From Sordaria brevicollis (Eukaryota; Ascomycota; Sordariomycetes; Sordariales; Sordariaceae), in assembly GCA_033439795.1 (NCBI GenBank), contig JAUTDP010000007.1, positions 1,798,001 to 1,862,000 of the forward strand: DNA of 64,000 nt, read 5' to 3'. Shown one piece after another: positions 1-12,349 of the stretch. The notes under the pieces are model-generated. The model was not told the origin of the DNA and ran no database searches. It worked only from the letters and a program-made list of their open reading frames with translations. The translations under genes were made by a program, and so were the position numbers. How positions within the stretch are numbered: position 1 is the first letter of the stretch; each line of letters starts with the position of its first letter.

Positions 1-434
1 CCTGGGATGGGCTTGAGATCTCGAAGGGTGCTGAAGATCTGGTCATGGGTGGCCCTGAGCTCGCCGACAGAGGCTGCGCTGGCTTGTTCCTGGCGGGCAT
101 GGTTTTGTTGTAGGGAGGCAACGGAGGCTTTGATCTGATCAATCTTTTCGAACACGGTCTGCTTCACATTGTCGAGGATATGGGTCTGATACTGGGCGCT
201 CAGATAGGCGATCCATCCCTCAGGCGAATCTTCGTCGAGTTCGTCTTGCTGTTCTTGCTCGAGATCTGCCTCCAGATCGGGCTCGAGGAGGGACGCAGAC
301 TGAGAGGGTTGGGTCGAGGATTGCGAAGCTTGCGAGAACAGTGATGACTGTGAACTCTCATTGGTACTGGCTGTTTCTTGAGACCACGAATGGTCATTAA
401 AAAAGGGAGAAGTCAGTCGCGATGCCGAAGCCAT
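1..434 (-). CDS. Partial coiled-coil protein, N-terminal part
   Basis: An open frame runs on the minus strand from an ATG at 434 to the left edge of the window without a stop, giving about 144 residues of an N-terminus. The first 50 residues are rich in Ser, Gln and Thr. An acidic Glu/Asp/Gln stretch (about residues 50-70) follows, then a region with heptad-like hydrophobic spacing that looks like a coiled coil. No intron consensus is needed in this part. The start is chosen because it is the first in-frame ATG and the upstream sequence is not open. I do not recognise the family, and the rest of the protein lies outside the window. The next gene downstream in the window is on the same strand, so 435-903 must hold this gene's promoter. 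Confidence 0.6.
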   Translation of the reverse strand, partial: MASASRLTSPFFNDHSWSQETASTNESSQSSLFSQASQSSTQPSQSASLLEPDLEADLEQEQQDELDEDSPEGWIAYLSAQYQTHILDNVKQTVFEKIDQIKASVASLQQNHARQEQASAASVGELRATHDQIFSTLRDLKPIP

Positions 435-903
435 TAGTGTTTACAGAGTGGCTTCTGAGCAATGTCGAAGGCCAGCTTCCGAGCATTGATGGAAGGGAAG
501 AGAAGGAGGAATAAGGGTTGACATCAATCCACGCACTGCATTCGAGACATAAATTGTGCGAACGAACCTGGAATGTTCAGTGCAAGCTTTGTTGAGGAAG
601 TTACGACTCGGGCTGCTAACTGACGATATATACGGCAGGTGCGATATGGTGGTGAGGCGCACCTTCCTTCGGATTCGGCTTGTTCAACCCGCATCATCCC
701 CATCAGCCAAATTTGAAATGGCAAGAACAGATTGATCCTCGTTGAGTTGCATGCTGAGCATCTGTGCGTTCCCAGTTTAACCCACTATTGTGAACTTGCC
801 AACGCCGACACCGGTGCGAACTTCGAACACAGAAAAATCATGACGTTGCCACCAAATGCCAACCACAACGCTGTGTTCGAAAATCAAACATCTTCCATTC
901 CTT
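435..903. promoter_or_regulatory. Intergenic region, promoter of the partial gene and 3' end of the DUF3500 gene
   Basis: No coding frame with family features is seen here. By position it holds the 3' untranslated region of the DUF3500 gene and the promoter of the minus-strand gene starting at 434. I see no clear TATA box or operator-like repeat. Confidence 0.4.
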
Positions 904-2251
904 TTAGCCCTCCCAAACATACTCCTGCTTTCCCCCCTCCAACAGCTTCCTCAAAGCCATCCCATAATCGCCCGCATTCGGCGTCCTCAACAGCGTATGA
1001 ATATGGAACTTGGCCGGCTCCTTATTCGTCAAAAACACACCACTATGGTGATCAAACTCGACAATCACCACGGGATTCTGAATCCGATAATAAAACGCAT
1101 CATCATCCCCAAACCCGCCAATCCAGCAGAAATACGTCTCCTTGTCAAACCAACTCCTGATTTCGTTCAACCGAATCTCCCTAGCCTGCTTGGGTAAGTA
1201 AAGCAGGTACTGCTCCAATATGCCCTCCACCAACTTTTTCTGCTCTTCGCTAAACTCAGCAACGGAGATACCCTCGTAGGGAACAACACGGTTATCCCTA
1301 TACGCGCCGCACAAATGGCGCTGGTCGTCGTGGTTCCACCTTCCTTTGGGCATGGCCGGGTCGCGCAGGAGCTTGTACACCTGTGCCCTTTCTTGCTGCT
1401 CAGGAGAAAGGGACTGCATCAGCTGCAACCCGAGCTTCTCTTCCTCCTGGAGGATGCGGGTGCCCTTGTAGGGGCCGGCGTCGATCAGGTTAGGCTCCGC
1501 GCCGGTGAACCAGGGGGAGATGACCACCTGGGTTTTGTACAGAAACACGTTCAGACAGAGATGGTGGCCGTAAAACGAGAAACCCCAAGGTTGAACGGTC
1601 GATGGCCCGGCGGCGGTCTGGAAGAGAACGAAGTTGTAGCTGAACTCGTTGCAGACGCGCGGGGCTTGGACGAGGTCACCTAGAAAGCCGTTGATGCGCA
1701 TGGCGCCGAGGGCTTTGGTGTAGCCTTCGGGTGAGAGCGTGGCTTGGAGCACGGCGAGAACGGCTTCACGGATGGAGGGCATGACTTCGTCGAGGCGGAT
1801 GCCCTTGTTGCTGAGCAGGAATTCGGGGTTGGACCAGGAGCGCCATTCGGGCGAGTCGATGTGATAGACCACGGATGAATGCTGTTCGGGAGTGAGAAGG
1901 GTGGTAAGTTTGAAGGCGGCGTCAACAATGGAGTCAATGGGCATACCCTCGTCTTGGAGGGTAAAGAGGTTGGGGCGGACGGTTCCTGGATATCCGTACA
2001 ACTGCGTAAGTGAGTGAACGAGACATATGAGATATATGATACTAACCGTCGTTGGTGATACCCTTGAAAGGATATTGGAAGAGCTTTCTCCAATGCAGGT
2101 AGAGGCCATGTAGCCATGGAGGATTTCCTCCCTCGATAAACTCTTTCGCGTATTCATGGGCATCTTGCTGTTGCATGTTTGTGAAGCGCGGGAGGCTCAA
2201 GTCTGGGAGGTGTTGGCGATACTCGCCGCCATGGCCGCTGTCACTAACCAT
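904..2251 (-). CDS. DUF3500 family protein
   Basis: Two exons are inferred on the minus strand: 2251-2047 and 1985-904, giving 428 residues. The intron (1986-2046, 61 nt) starts with GTTAGT and ends with CCAG. A nearer CAG at 2002-2003 would break the frame, while the chosen acceptor joins the conserved stretch GITNDGTVRPNLF. The protein matches my memory of the DUF3500 family, whose members carry Trp/Asp/His-rich blocks such as WGFSFYGHHL and EFDHHSGVFL; those His clusters could bind metal or substrate, but the function is not established. The start ATG lies in a good fungal context (CACCAAG before ATG). No signal peptide or membrane segment is evident. The gene follows MED16 on the same strand, but fungal neighbours need not share function. 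Confidence 0.8.
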
Positions 2252-3152
2252 CTTGGTGGTGAGATCTTGATAATCTTTTGGCTTGAAAGTGATGGGGGAA
2301 CTATGATGTTAGGAAAGACGGCACTGGTCCGTAGTATTGACGAGTTTATAAATGATATTAAGTGGTCAGAAAAGGCGAAATGTTTTGTTTCATCGGACAC
2401 AACTCTCACAGCGGCGAGATGTCTTCATATAAACCTTTATATTCGAACCATACCCCAATCTGGCCGGCCCAGACGCGGGCGGCGGTTGAACTGTCACCGA
2501 AGCCATACCATGTAAGGGTGAAACTTTGACCCGGTTGGAAGATGAGCTTCGTCATTCTAGAAGTGGAAGAGAGAAAGGCCAAAAGAGTGGGTGGGGATAT
2601 TGGGGATATTAGCGGACTATTCCACCTTCCCCCGCACTCAACGGCCCCATAATTGCCCCCTACCCCGGGCTTTTCCCCGCTGGTTTTTGGTGAAGCTCGG
2701 GATGATCCGTCAGGGGTCTTTTTCTCGACGACTGCCGGCATCATCCCACGTTGACGTTTTCCCGTTCTTCAGGATCTTTATACAGTCAACTCTGCAAACA
2801 ACGATATCGACCGTGGCCAAAAATCTGATCGTTACAACCAGATTATCGTTAATCAGGATAGAGAATTGCTAGTAAGTATCCCTGTTGGGTACCAGAAAGT
2901 TGATCGCTAATCCCAGATTATCGCTATGTCCAATGTTGACTGTATCTCCCAACCTAACCAACCTTATGACGACCATGTGAAGAACGAGCGCAAAGTCAAA
3001 TATACATACAATACCCAATAAATCAAAACAAGGCTACTTCCATCTTCTCCCTACTGCATATCTACCATATCTATTTTATCCCACCACCTATCTAACCTTT
3101 TCTCCCATTCATCACAATCATCTTCCATTCCCCAGGGGCATATGGGATACTC
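2252..3152. other. Intergenic region between MED16 and the DUF3500 gene
   Basis: About 900 bases hold the MED16 3' untranslated region and the promoter of the DUF3500 gene. No coding frame with supportable features is seen on either strand. Confidence 0.4.
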
Positions 3153-6100
3153 CTATTTTCCCTCCGCAGTAGCACCACCACCACCACCACCTATACCGCC
3201 TAAGCCTTCCCCCGTAGTAGAACGAGAGCCAGAGCCAGAGCCACCTGCACCCCCAGCCCCAGCTTTGGGAACCAAAACCCACCACCCCCCACACGAACAC
3301 TTCCTTTCCTGCGCCAAAATGAACGTGAACCCGGAGTTGTGATTGATACCGGATCCGTAATCTTCCATGACCGCCGCGCACCGGACGCACCTCCGCCACA
3401 TATTTTTGGGGTTTTGCTCGGCAGCGATCCCAGTTGAGTTGTTCCCGGGACCTCCGGGTCCGCTGGGAGTAGCTGCGTTTGCGGTGGCATTGGTGTTGTT
3501 GTTGTTATTGTTCCCTGTCGCTGCTGCTCCTTTCGCGTTCGCACCGCTGGCTGCGGGGGTAGAACCAGAACCGCCTCCCTTGAGATTCGGGGTTGCGCCA
3601 CCACCACCAGGTTCGAGTTTGATAGAGATTCCGCCGCCTGTACCGACGACAGTGTTAATGTTGTTTTGAGCGTTGGGTGTTTGACCTTCGCCAGCAGCAG
3701 CGGTACCTCCTCGTTTAACGTCTTCACCGGTGCCGGCGGTGCCAACACCAGCAGCACCAGCACCAGCACGGGACCCAAGAACGGTCGAAGAAAAAGAATC
3801 AGGAAAGCTAATCTCCCGCCGCGTAAACACGTCAATGTACCGACGCTTGGCCTTCCTAGACGCCAAAATGCGCGGGTTATCTTCGATGTCGAGGACCTCG
3901 TAGTTGGCAAAATACACCTTGGACGGGTCCATATGTTTCTTGAAGGCGGGCAGCACTGCGGTGAAGAACTTCTGGAGGATTTCGCGGAAGCAAGGGGGTG
4001 GGTTGCCGCCCAGGAGCATGTCGAGTTCACAGTGGGCCTGAGCTTTCTTGACGAACTGATCTTCCGGGTTTTGCTGTTGCTGTTGCTGCTGCTGTGCGTT
4101 TTGGGGTTGATTTTTGTTTTGCTGTGGAGATGGATGTTGTTGTTGCTGTTGTCCTGGTTGCTGCGCTTGGCTACCGGATTGGCGCCGCGAGAGACTCGTT
4201 TGGTAGGCTGTGCGCACCTCTTGAGCGAACCACTGCAGGATCTTTTCGAGTTCCTGTACTCTGATCAAAGACGAGCTGGCCGCCTGTTGCATCTTTCGAT
4301 AGGCGAAATAGAGGCTGTCGGGAAGAACTTTGCCGCCGCCGCTGCCGTCGTTGTTTTCAGGTTTGAGGCGGTTAGCCTCCCAGTAGCGGACGGCGCGGTT
4401 GCTCATGCCCTCGAGATGCGCAAGTCTGCGGCAGACGGCGGTGATCAAGCCGCGGGATGAGGAACAGCAAAGGAGATGCAGGGAGACATCGCCACGGGCC
4501 TTGAGAAAGCTGGCCAGGTCGGGAAACCTCTTTTGCTCGCTCAAGATGCTTATGAAAGCTGTGTCATCGGCGAGCTCGAAAAGGCAATCGACCAACCACC
4601 CCATCAGGGTATGTGCCCAGGTGACGCAGCCGACCAAGACCTCGACAACTTCTGGCTCGTCTAATGGACTAATCCCCAAGCTCTTGGGAGCGTTAAGCGC
4701 AAGGCTCACGAGAACGATAAAATTTCGTGTCTGGAGGATCAGGAAAGACAGCTTTTCTTCGAAAGCTCGAGGTCGGAACTCGCCACGGAAGCCCATGTGG
4801 TTGAGGATACTGAGGCATAACTGCAAGAGCGGGTTCCGCATCAGTGCGTCATGATGGGCCTCTTCGGAGAAATCGAAATTCAACTTGATCAGATTGACCA
4901 CGTCTCTAACCCAAGAAGCCGCAAATTCTATTTGCATACGTCAGCATATGATTGTTTGACTCGGGAAACTCGGAGGAGGGCTTACGCGGAATGTCCTTAA
5001 ATGGCTGGGCCAGTGCCAGGATATCATCAAAGTTTACTGTTGAAGTGATGGCCGAGCTCAAGGCACAAGTCAGGGCTGCCATGACGGCGCTTTGCTGGGC
5101 TTGCTGGATGTCAGTATATAAAGAAACCTTCAACTCTTGACGGGGCCAGAACTCACCGGTTTCTAGTCCGGTATTGCCGTCTAGTAAAGTGTACCGCATG
5201 CTATTCCATTTTACATCCCAGTCTTCGGACAGTTGCACATATGAGCAGTTTGTGGGTGAGAAGGCAACCTGAAGACCTGGTGAAAGATGAGCGGTTAGCA
5301 GTGAAAGACGAGGCTTCAAGAACACCATAGGGGCTTACATGGTGTATCGTTAGAGTATTGGAATCCCACGTCATGTGGACTGAGAACATTGTGAACATTG
5401 GGCTCATTGTACACCTCCATCATGGTGACCCTATCGCGATACTGGATAGTGCCATCGCTGAAGGCAAAGCAGACTACTTTGTTCAAATACATGACCTGTA
5501 CATTCACCACGATTTTTGGTATCACAACCGATTCCAGTTTGCGTAGGCGGGTCATTGGCTATGTATCAATGTTAGCAGATTAATAGCGTACTTGTGTATA
5601 TGGTTCAAGAAGTCTTACATCGGGGTTTGTCGTACTGTTTCCGGTGTTCAGTTGGGCAAATGCAGGGTGCAAAGCCCGCGGCTGCTCGCTCACGACTTCC
5701 CAGCGGTCGATGATGCTAGTGGGTTCTTGCTCGTACAGGGAAGCACCATCAGCTGGCAAGTGGGAGCGTACCGTGAGCACAACTGGGTTATGGTATGTTT
5801 GTAGGCTCTTGTCTTTGGGAATAGAAGGGAGGAGTTCGATATGGGACAGCTGAGACATGGATTCATCCAGCACCGGATCGTTCGAATCGTGTTGAAGCCA
5901 GGGAACGACGGCCACATGTTGTTCCAAGAGCGTTGCTGTGATGGTCGCGTTTTGTGGATGTGCCTGTTTCTCGGCGGGCTTGTCAGTTCCCCATGAGATT
6001 GTGGCTCTGACGATTCGCAGTTGCTTAGAGGCTGTAGCAAGGGCGATGAGGAGAGTATTCTTGTCGTTGCAAAGAGCGGCATGGGTGATTAGATCGTCCG

Positions 6101-6938
6101 AAGAAGTGATGCTCTCCAACTCAATGGCAGTCTCCTCAAGCCGACTATGGTTGTACTGCTGGAACAGCAATCTGAGAAGACCGTTCGTAGTGATTGAGAC
6201 CAAGGCACATTTACTCGCGTGAGGATGACTGGGACCCGAATTCTTTGTGTACTGAGTCCCATACTTGTAAAGCCCCTCGCCCACCGCTTTGGCGTCTTCG
6301 GGCTGCACCCATACGGCGGGACCATACATGGGGCTGTACTGCTGTCTGGGGTTGAACAAAGGGAGCCAGTAGCAACCAACGACCACGTGAAGGTCGTCGA
6401 CTGGGTCGTGAGTCCACTTCCTTGTTATGGAAGGGCGATTAATCATGATGCCGAAACTGAGAATTGTGATGCGGCCGACAGCGTCGACAACAGCGAGCTC
6501 GGGATTCGGGGTGTTGGACCAGGCCAGATGAACAATGGGACCAGCGGTGGTTTGCATGGGAACGACGGCATTGCTGTAAATGTAGGGTTCGCTCAGCTCC
6601 CAAGCGGCATCTTCTGGACGGCTCCTCAGGAAGCGGAATTCGACGGAGTGACCATCCTTGGTGATGGAGGCAATTGTGCCCTGACGTGACCATGCAATAG
6701 CCTGATGGCAGCCGTGTGTTCTCAAATCGTCCAGCCGTTGGCGTAGGTGCTTGGACGGCATCGGCCTCGAGACAGCCAGGTCGTCCAAGGCGGTGTCCAC
6801 CATGACAGAATCGCCAAACAGATCGACATCGACATCGTCGAGATTCATGGCCGTATCCATGGCGTTCATCTGATCGTGGTGCTGGACACCGATAGAGCCT
6901 CCATCCAGGAGCTGGATAGGTATATCGTGGCCACTCAT
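3153..6938 (-). CDS. med16: Mediator complex subunit 16 (MED16/Sin4)
   Basis: Five exons are inferred: 6938-5619, 5558-5339, 5276-5157, 5099-4986 and 4927-3153, for 1182 residues. MED16 is a tail-module subunit of Mediator, the nuclear coactivator that links transcription factors to RNA polymerase II. The N-terminal half (to about residue 560) has the repeated beta-strand pattern of the MED16 WD-like propeller. Blocks such as IAWSRQGTIASI and HLAWSNTPNPELAVVD fit the family. The middle is helical and interrupted by a poly-Gln tract (about 4065-4170). The tail is rich in Gly/Asn/Ala and ends in a Cys pair CVRC followed by CSCGGWW, a likely zinc site. The third intron (5100-5156, 57 nt) is divisible by three and ends in AAG, so its retention would add 19 residues without a frameshift. 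The other introns have GTAAG donors. The first DNA transposon starts only about 730 bp upstream of the start codon. Confidence 0.92.
4060..4175 (-). repeat. Poly-glutamine coding repeat in MED16
   Basis: The coding strand carries runs of CAG/CAA codons (seen as ctg/ttg on the plus strand) that encode two Gln-rich tracts separated by a Pro/Asn-rich spacer. The mixed codons suggest an old repeat rather than a freshly expanded one. Such tracts are common in Mediator tail subunits and are expected to be disordered. Confidence 0.8.
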
Positions 6939-7664
6939 TGCTGCGAAGTTTCCAGGCGTGGGGTCCTCCTATGTTCCCCGGGAGTCTCTTGACTCTCTTG
7001 ACTCGCCAAGCTTGCCGTGGTCGCCGTGGACCATAACCTTGCGCCAAATCCAATGTCCAACAATAGCAAACGTGTGTCGTAAATCAGAGTTCGAGTTCCA
7101 GCAGAGGGTGGTTTCAAGTCGCACGAGGTGGGACGTCTCTCCGAGGAGAACAGGTGGTGATGACGATGATGATGGAATGAAGTGTCGAAGTGGAATCCTA
7201 GAAAGTTTATCCGAGTGTCGTTTCTATGAAGCGAAGATAAGCTGTGTTGACGCAGTATCTATCGGGCAAACTTGGGATGAAAAGAGACCGGTGATAATTG
7301 CTGCCTGGCTGTGGTTGATGGCCTTTGTGAATGCAGGTTCCTGGAACTGTGAATAACGGCTGTCCGAGTGAAGTGATATTGTACGAGCGTAGGTAGTAAA
7401 CCAACTAGAGGTAAGTGATCCCCTGAAAACCTCTGGAAAAGGGAAATATTGGGATATTCTTGAATGCAATGAATAAAAGTGAATTATCCAAGAAGGAATG
7501 GATGTCCTGGCCTGAGCACAGTTGAGGTTTTGTGTTTGTTGAGGAAAACTGAAGACAGAACGATCTCAAGCCTCGAGTTTGTAACAAAGCTGCAGTGTCG
7601 TTGCCGAACGAAGCTCCAGTCCCTATTTCGGTGATCGCGACAGCTCGCGACCTACCAGGTACTG
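6939..7664. promoter_or_regulatory. MED16 upstream region
   Basis: This GC-normal stretch separates the MED16 start codon from the first transposon. It should hold the MED16 promoter and 5' untranslated region. A CAG just upstream of the start codon could be the acceptor of a leader intron, but I cannot place a matching donor with confidence. No protein-coding frame is supported. Confidence 0.35.
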
Positions 7665-7666
7665 TA

Positions 7667-7757
7667 CTTGGGGGCGCGGCGGCTTGGCATTGTGCCCACC
7701 CCCTCTCATAAAAGAGGGGGCTGAAAAATTCCAAGACAGCGAAATATTATAGGACAG
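7667..7757 (+). repeat. Left terminal inverted repeat of element 1
   Basis: These 91 bases match the reverse complement of 10978-11068 with only a few differences, all transitions. It contains an internal short palindrome (CCCCCTCTCATAAAAGAGGGGG). Confidence 0.9.
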
Positions 7758-7944
7758 TGCCGACCGTACAAATGTAGAAACACTTATTAACGCCGCGCAA
7801 AACCCCTCATTTGACATTATAATTTCGGAATACTACTACGCCTTATTCCATTACATCCCATCGCAATTGCCGCCATTTAACGCTATAAAAAGTAAGTAGT
7901 CTATATATCTATATAATAATAAAAAAAATCTAATTAACCGTATA

Positions 7945-10080
7945 GTGCCCGTGAATTTCGATAAATACTTTAAGGACCTGGGAGAGGTGCCCGCTGGGTA
8001 TAGAAGCGCCCGCATATATTTCGATACTTATAAAAGGGCATTACGCCTTCGTAACGGCGTTAATTGCAAGCTTCCTTCTATTAAAGATATCGCCGCCATT
8101 ATTAAAGAGTCCCGCAATTCTATATCTCGTTATATTAAGGTATTAGAAGATCGTACCAAATTAGATATTTCGTTGCGTAGCGTAGGTAGGCCGCGTATGT
8201 TGATTAGCGCGGAGGAGGATGCGCTCGTTTCGTATATTACGTTTTATTTCCAAGGACGATTCCTAGCGTTATACGATATAATCGTGAATACCGCCAACCG
8301 CTTGCGTTCGTTACGTGGCGCGCCGCCGTCCTATAATGCTTAGTAGTTAATGCGGTTCTTTAAAGACCACCCTAAGCTGAGGATAATAACCTACTATATT
8401 ATTAATATTAAGCGCCGTTTCTAAGAGTTGAACGAGGAGTATATAACCGAATAGTTCGATTAATACGAGGCTATAATTAAAGAATACGACGTTGTCCCGG
8501 AAGATATTTAGAATTGTAATAAAATAGGGGTGCGATTGGGTTACGTAATTGGCGGGCGCGTTAGAATAGTCGTATTACGGGACCTAGCTAAGTAGAAAGT
8601 AAATTATTATATTACTTTATTAAGAAAGATATATAGGGATAAATATTAACTATTTATTATTATTTTCTTTTAGCCGGAGATAAACGATATTATTAACCGC
8701 GAGTCGGCTACCTTTATTACTAGTATAAGCGCCGTTGGTAAATTTATCCCTATCTATATAATTTTTAAAACGGATCCGATAGAGGATTTTATTACTAACG
8801 ACTTCGATAACGATGTATAATTTATTCGCTTACTAACCGGATTCTCTAATATAAAATTTACATTTAATTAATTGAAATATTAAAATTGGCATTCCTTCTA
8901 CTTATCCCCTACTTTTACGAAATTGAGGGAGGAGGATAAGTACGAATTGCGGGAAGGAGAGGGAGGGGAGGGGTTCTCCTTTCAAAATTAGTTTAATTGC
9001 GATTAATATAGTATAACCTATTTTAGTAATAAATTCCAAGACTTTAATAATAGTATTAGTCTCAGAAGATTATATAAGAAATTAGTATACTATATCCTTA
9101 TTATCGACGGTTTTAATAGCTATTACGATATAGAGGTTAAGGATTATATTAATGCGTTTAATATTATTTTAATAAGATTGCCTCCTTATTTTACCTATAT
9201 AATATAGTTTCTTAACGTTAGCGTATTTTCATTTATTAAATTCTAATATTAGAAAGTCTTACGGTAATTCGTAAAGAGGGGAGAGTATAATTTTATACGC
9301 GCTACCTTTATATACGAATTTAAGGTAGGTTAATATTTATCTTTCTATTTTATTCCTTTTATTAATTATATTATTACCGACCTTTTAACATATCCTCAAC
9401 GCTAATTTAACCGCGTATAATATCTTTAACGGGTTTTCTAATACGGGAATATCTCTAGTAAACCGTAATAGGGTTCTTTATTAAATCCGAACTAAATAGC
9501 TAAAGGAAACTAACCCTATTTTACCCTCCTTACTCCTCCGCATAAACCGTTACCAATAGGCGGCCAATTTCACAACCTACGTTAAAAATAAATATTTACA
9601 CCTATTTAATTCCCCTATTAAATAACGTTTTTTATTTATTAAAGTTATAATTTACAAAGCCCCGTTATTATATAATAATATCTAAACTCGCAACCGCTAA
9701 AATAAGGAAAGGGTAATTAATCTAGATTATAAAATAAGGCGCTAGGTATATAAGGTTCTAAGGGAGGGTAATTCGCTAAATCTCTCTAAGAGGGAATTCA
9801 ACTAACGAACCTTAAAGAAATAGTAAAAAGAGTAGTAAATAGAATAAAAACGCTAACTACTAGCAATCCGCTCATACAATAGAAAAACGTAGAAATAACT
9901 ATACGAGGAGTAATAGAAGGATCCTAATAGCAAAAGCAAAATTACATAGAAGGTTTACTTTAATAATTAGAAGAAAGAATAATTAAAGAATAGGTATATA
10001 CCGTTATACAAAAAGGATATATTTAATAAAAAAGGGGAGGAGGAGGGGGATGGGTTATATATACGTAATTTATAGGGAGT
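7945..10080 (+). pseudogene. RIP-broken pogo/Fot1 (DDE_1) transposase
   Basis: The first 133 codons (7945-8343) are still open and end in a CENP-B-like helix-turn-helix, seen as GRPRMLISAEEDALVSYI. Past the first stops the same frame continues with family blocks: FFKDHPKLR near 8351, an IGVRLG block near 8525, IIDGFNSYYDIEVKDY near 9100 and LPPYFTYI near 9180. These correspond to the DNA-binding region and the catalytic DDE core. Nearly all interrupting stops are TAG or TAA at positions where Trp or Gln is expected, consistent with RIP. The C-terminal part (to about 10080) is less certain. The start is uncertain: the first codons are GTG-CCC-GTG, so the original ATG may be mutated. No active transposase is expected from this copy. 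Confidence 0.8.
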
Positions 10081-10977
10081 ATAACTACCTAATTATTATA
10101 AGAAGGTTTTAGGAAATAGGCTCGATATATTATATTCTAACGATTCGGTCGAAATTAATTTTGGTAATAATCCCTCTATTACTTAATTACCGCCAAAGGT
10201 ACTATTATTACCCCCGCGCCCTCTAAAAACCGCCAATTAGGTAGCCGCTTATATTAATACCTAGGTTATTAATTCGATAGATAAACCTCTCCTTCAAATT
10301 ATTACCGAAATTATTACTAATTTCGATATATAAATAATCGCAATAATATTTGAAAATAAAAGTACGCTTATCGATAACGCTAACGAAGAAGAGGAGGAGG
10401 TTTTATTCAAAGTAATTTACGAAAGGGAAGGAAAGGAGGAGGATAAAAATAAAGAGGATAAAGGAAAGGGAGAGGGGGAGGAAGGGGATTTACTAATATT
10501 CCCGTAGGTAAACCGTCGTTTATTTATACAACTACAACCCTTTATTCCTAATCCTAAACCTCCTACTACCCCTAAACCAATTAGGATATCTTTATTAATA
10601 CTAATACCCTCCTCTCTATCAAAATTGAAAGTATTCGAATTAACACTATACTTTAAAGTTATATAGGTAATAAAGGGCATTGTAAAGCCTCGTATATAAG
10701 TAAGAAAGGAAGCTATTACAGCTATGAAAAAAATAGCGGCAAGGAAGGATAAAGGGGGAGAAGTATAAATTGGGGAGGTATAGGTAAATAAAGTATTAGA
10801 AAACGCACTAAATACCTAGAAATAATTTAAAAAAGACTACAACCTATAAATATATATACCAATTACTTAATCCAATAATCTATAGCACTTCTTTTATTAT
10901 TATAATAATGAAATAACTATATAAAAAGGTGGTTTTATATAGGGATGGGACAAATTTGCAGTAAAAGTCTGTGCGGT

Positions 10978-11068
10978 CTATCCTATAATATTTCGCTGTC
11001 CTAGAATTTTTCAGCCCCCTCTTTTATGAAAGGGGGTGGGCACAATACCAAGCCGCCGCGCCCCCAAG
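10978..11068 (-). repeat. Right terminal inverted repeat of element 1
   Basis: This is the inverted partner of 7667-7757. Where the two differ, the differences are C/T or G/A, mostly at CpA sites, as expected from RIP acting separately on the two ends. Confidence 0.9.
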
Positions 11069-11122
11069 TACGGATGCGGTTACAATACAGTATACACTGT
11101 GTCTCCACCCAGCCCGCTGTTA

Positions 11123-11176
11123 CCGTATAATCTCGCGAACCTCGCCAAACGCTAGTGGCTCTAATTTACTAAAGTC
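11123..11176 (+). repeat. Terminal inverted repeat of element 2, left
   Basis: It matches the reverse complement of 14187-14240 apart from a few transitions such as GCTAGTGGC versus GCTAATGGC. Confidence 0.88.
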
Positions 11177-12349
11177 TATACAAATAGTTGTGAAGGTTAG
11201 CCCGCGTTTTGTATAAGTAAATGTATATACGTTAAGCTTGCGGGCAGTTGTATTTAGTCGGAGGTAGCCGATTAGTAGCTACTGAGCACTTTCTTGAGCC
11301 GTTTTTACTATATTGTACTTAGGGGGATTTAATCTATTTTATTAGGAGAATTGGGCATAGTTTTTCCTCTTTCAAATACCCTAATTAATGCTTCTATTCA
11401 AAATACCCTTGTTTTTATCCTTATTTCTCCACCCTAATTATAGTATAACGTAACGTTATAGCTTTATATTTTGAAAAATTAAAAATCCTTATTAAATATA
11501 TTTTTATTATTTATAAATAAATAAGGGATATCTAGAATAAATAAGGGTAGTATTAACGCTTTTTAGATATTATAAATAATTTTTATAATTCGGGTTAATT
11601 TAAAGAAGGTTGTAATTATTTCGTCGTCCTTCGAATATTATTATCCCTTAATATAAAGGAGGGATTAAGCCTTATAAATTTCGAAAAGTATACCTATTAT
11701 AAATAAGTTCATAAGCGAAGCCGTAGGACTATCGAGAACCTTATTAAATTTAATATTAAGGTATATTACTATATCGCAAACTTTAATAAATATTAGGAGA
11801 AGTAGGACGATTATTTAAAGACCGTAAAGTTCTAGTAGGAAGGTTTTACTATAGCTTTTCGTTATTAGGATAATAAAAAGGGGGAGGAAAAGGAGGAGGA
11901 TTATATAACTAATAGTAGCGAATTTATTAAATAGGGTAATAATATTAAGGAGGTTAAAAATAGTATTAAAAGTATTGGGTCTACCTTTATTAAAAGTAAG
12001 GATTGTAATAAAAGTAATAAAGAATTTTAATTAATTATTTACTATATATATAGCTCTTTAATATTTATAAAGTCTTTTTATTAAAATTCGTATACCTTTA
12101 GTATAATTATAAAGTCGACTTTTTTTTTTACTTTTACACTCCCTATTTATAATATTTCTATTATTTAATATATTTATTAATTAATTTTTAATATAGTAGT
12201 TATATTTAGCCGTTACTATTTATTCCTATACCTCCCTCTTCCTTTTTATTTCTTTATTTAATTCCTCCCTATTAAATTCGAAGGTAAGGTATTCGTCGTC
12301 GTCTTCGGGAATAGCTTCAAATTCGCTAAATTCGTTATTAATAATATTA

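Larger units (their letters stand above)
7667..11068 (+). mobile_element. RIP-mutated Fot1/pogo-type DNA transposon, complete
   Basis: The element is 3402 bp long. It starts with CTTGGGGGCGCGGCGG, ends with the inverted copy of it, and is flanked on both sides by TA (7665-7666 and 11069-11070). That is the TA target duplication expected of the Tc1/mariner-pogo superfamily. Terminal repeats are 91 bp. Inside is a broken transposase on the plus strand with DDE_1-family blocks. The interior is strongly AT-rich and depleted of CpA, consistent with RIP, while the inverted repeats stay GC-rich. It sits upstream of MED16 and beside a second element, separated by only 54 bp. Confidence 0.9.

Noticed and set aside
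3666..4460. A 264-codon open frame on the plus strand
   Set aside because: It is antisense to MED16, with Leu runs that mirror the poly-Gln tract.
10417..10680. An 87-codon minus-strand frame in element 1
   Set aside because: It lies in RIP-mutated sequence opposite the transposase tail and has no recognisable features.
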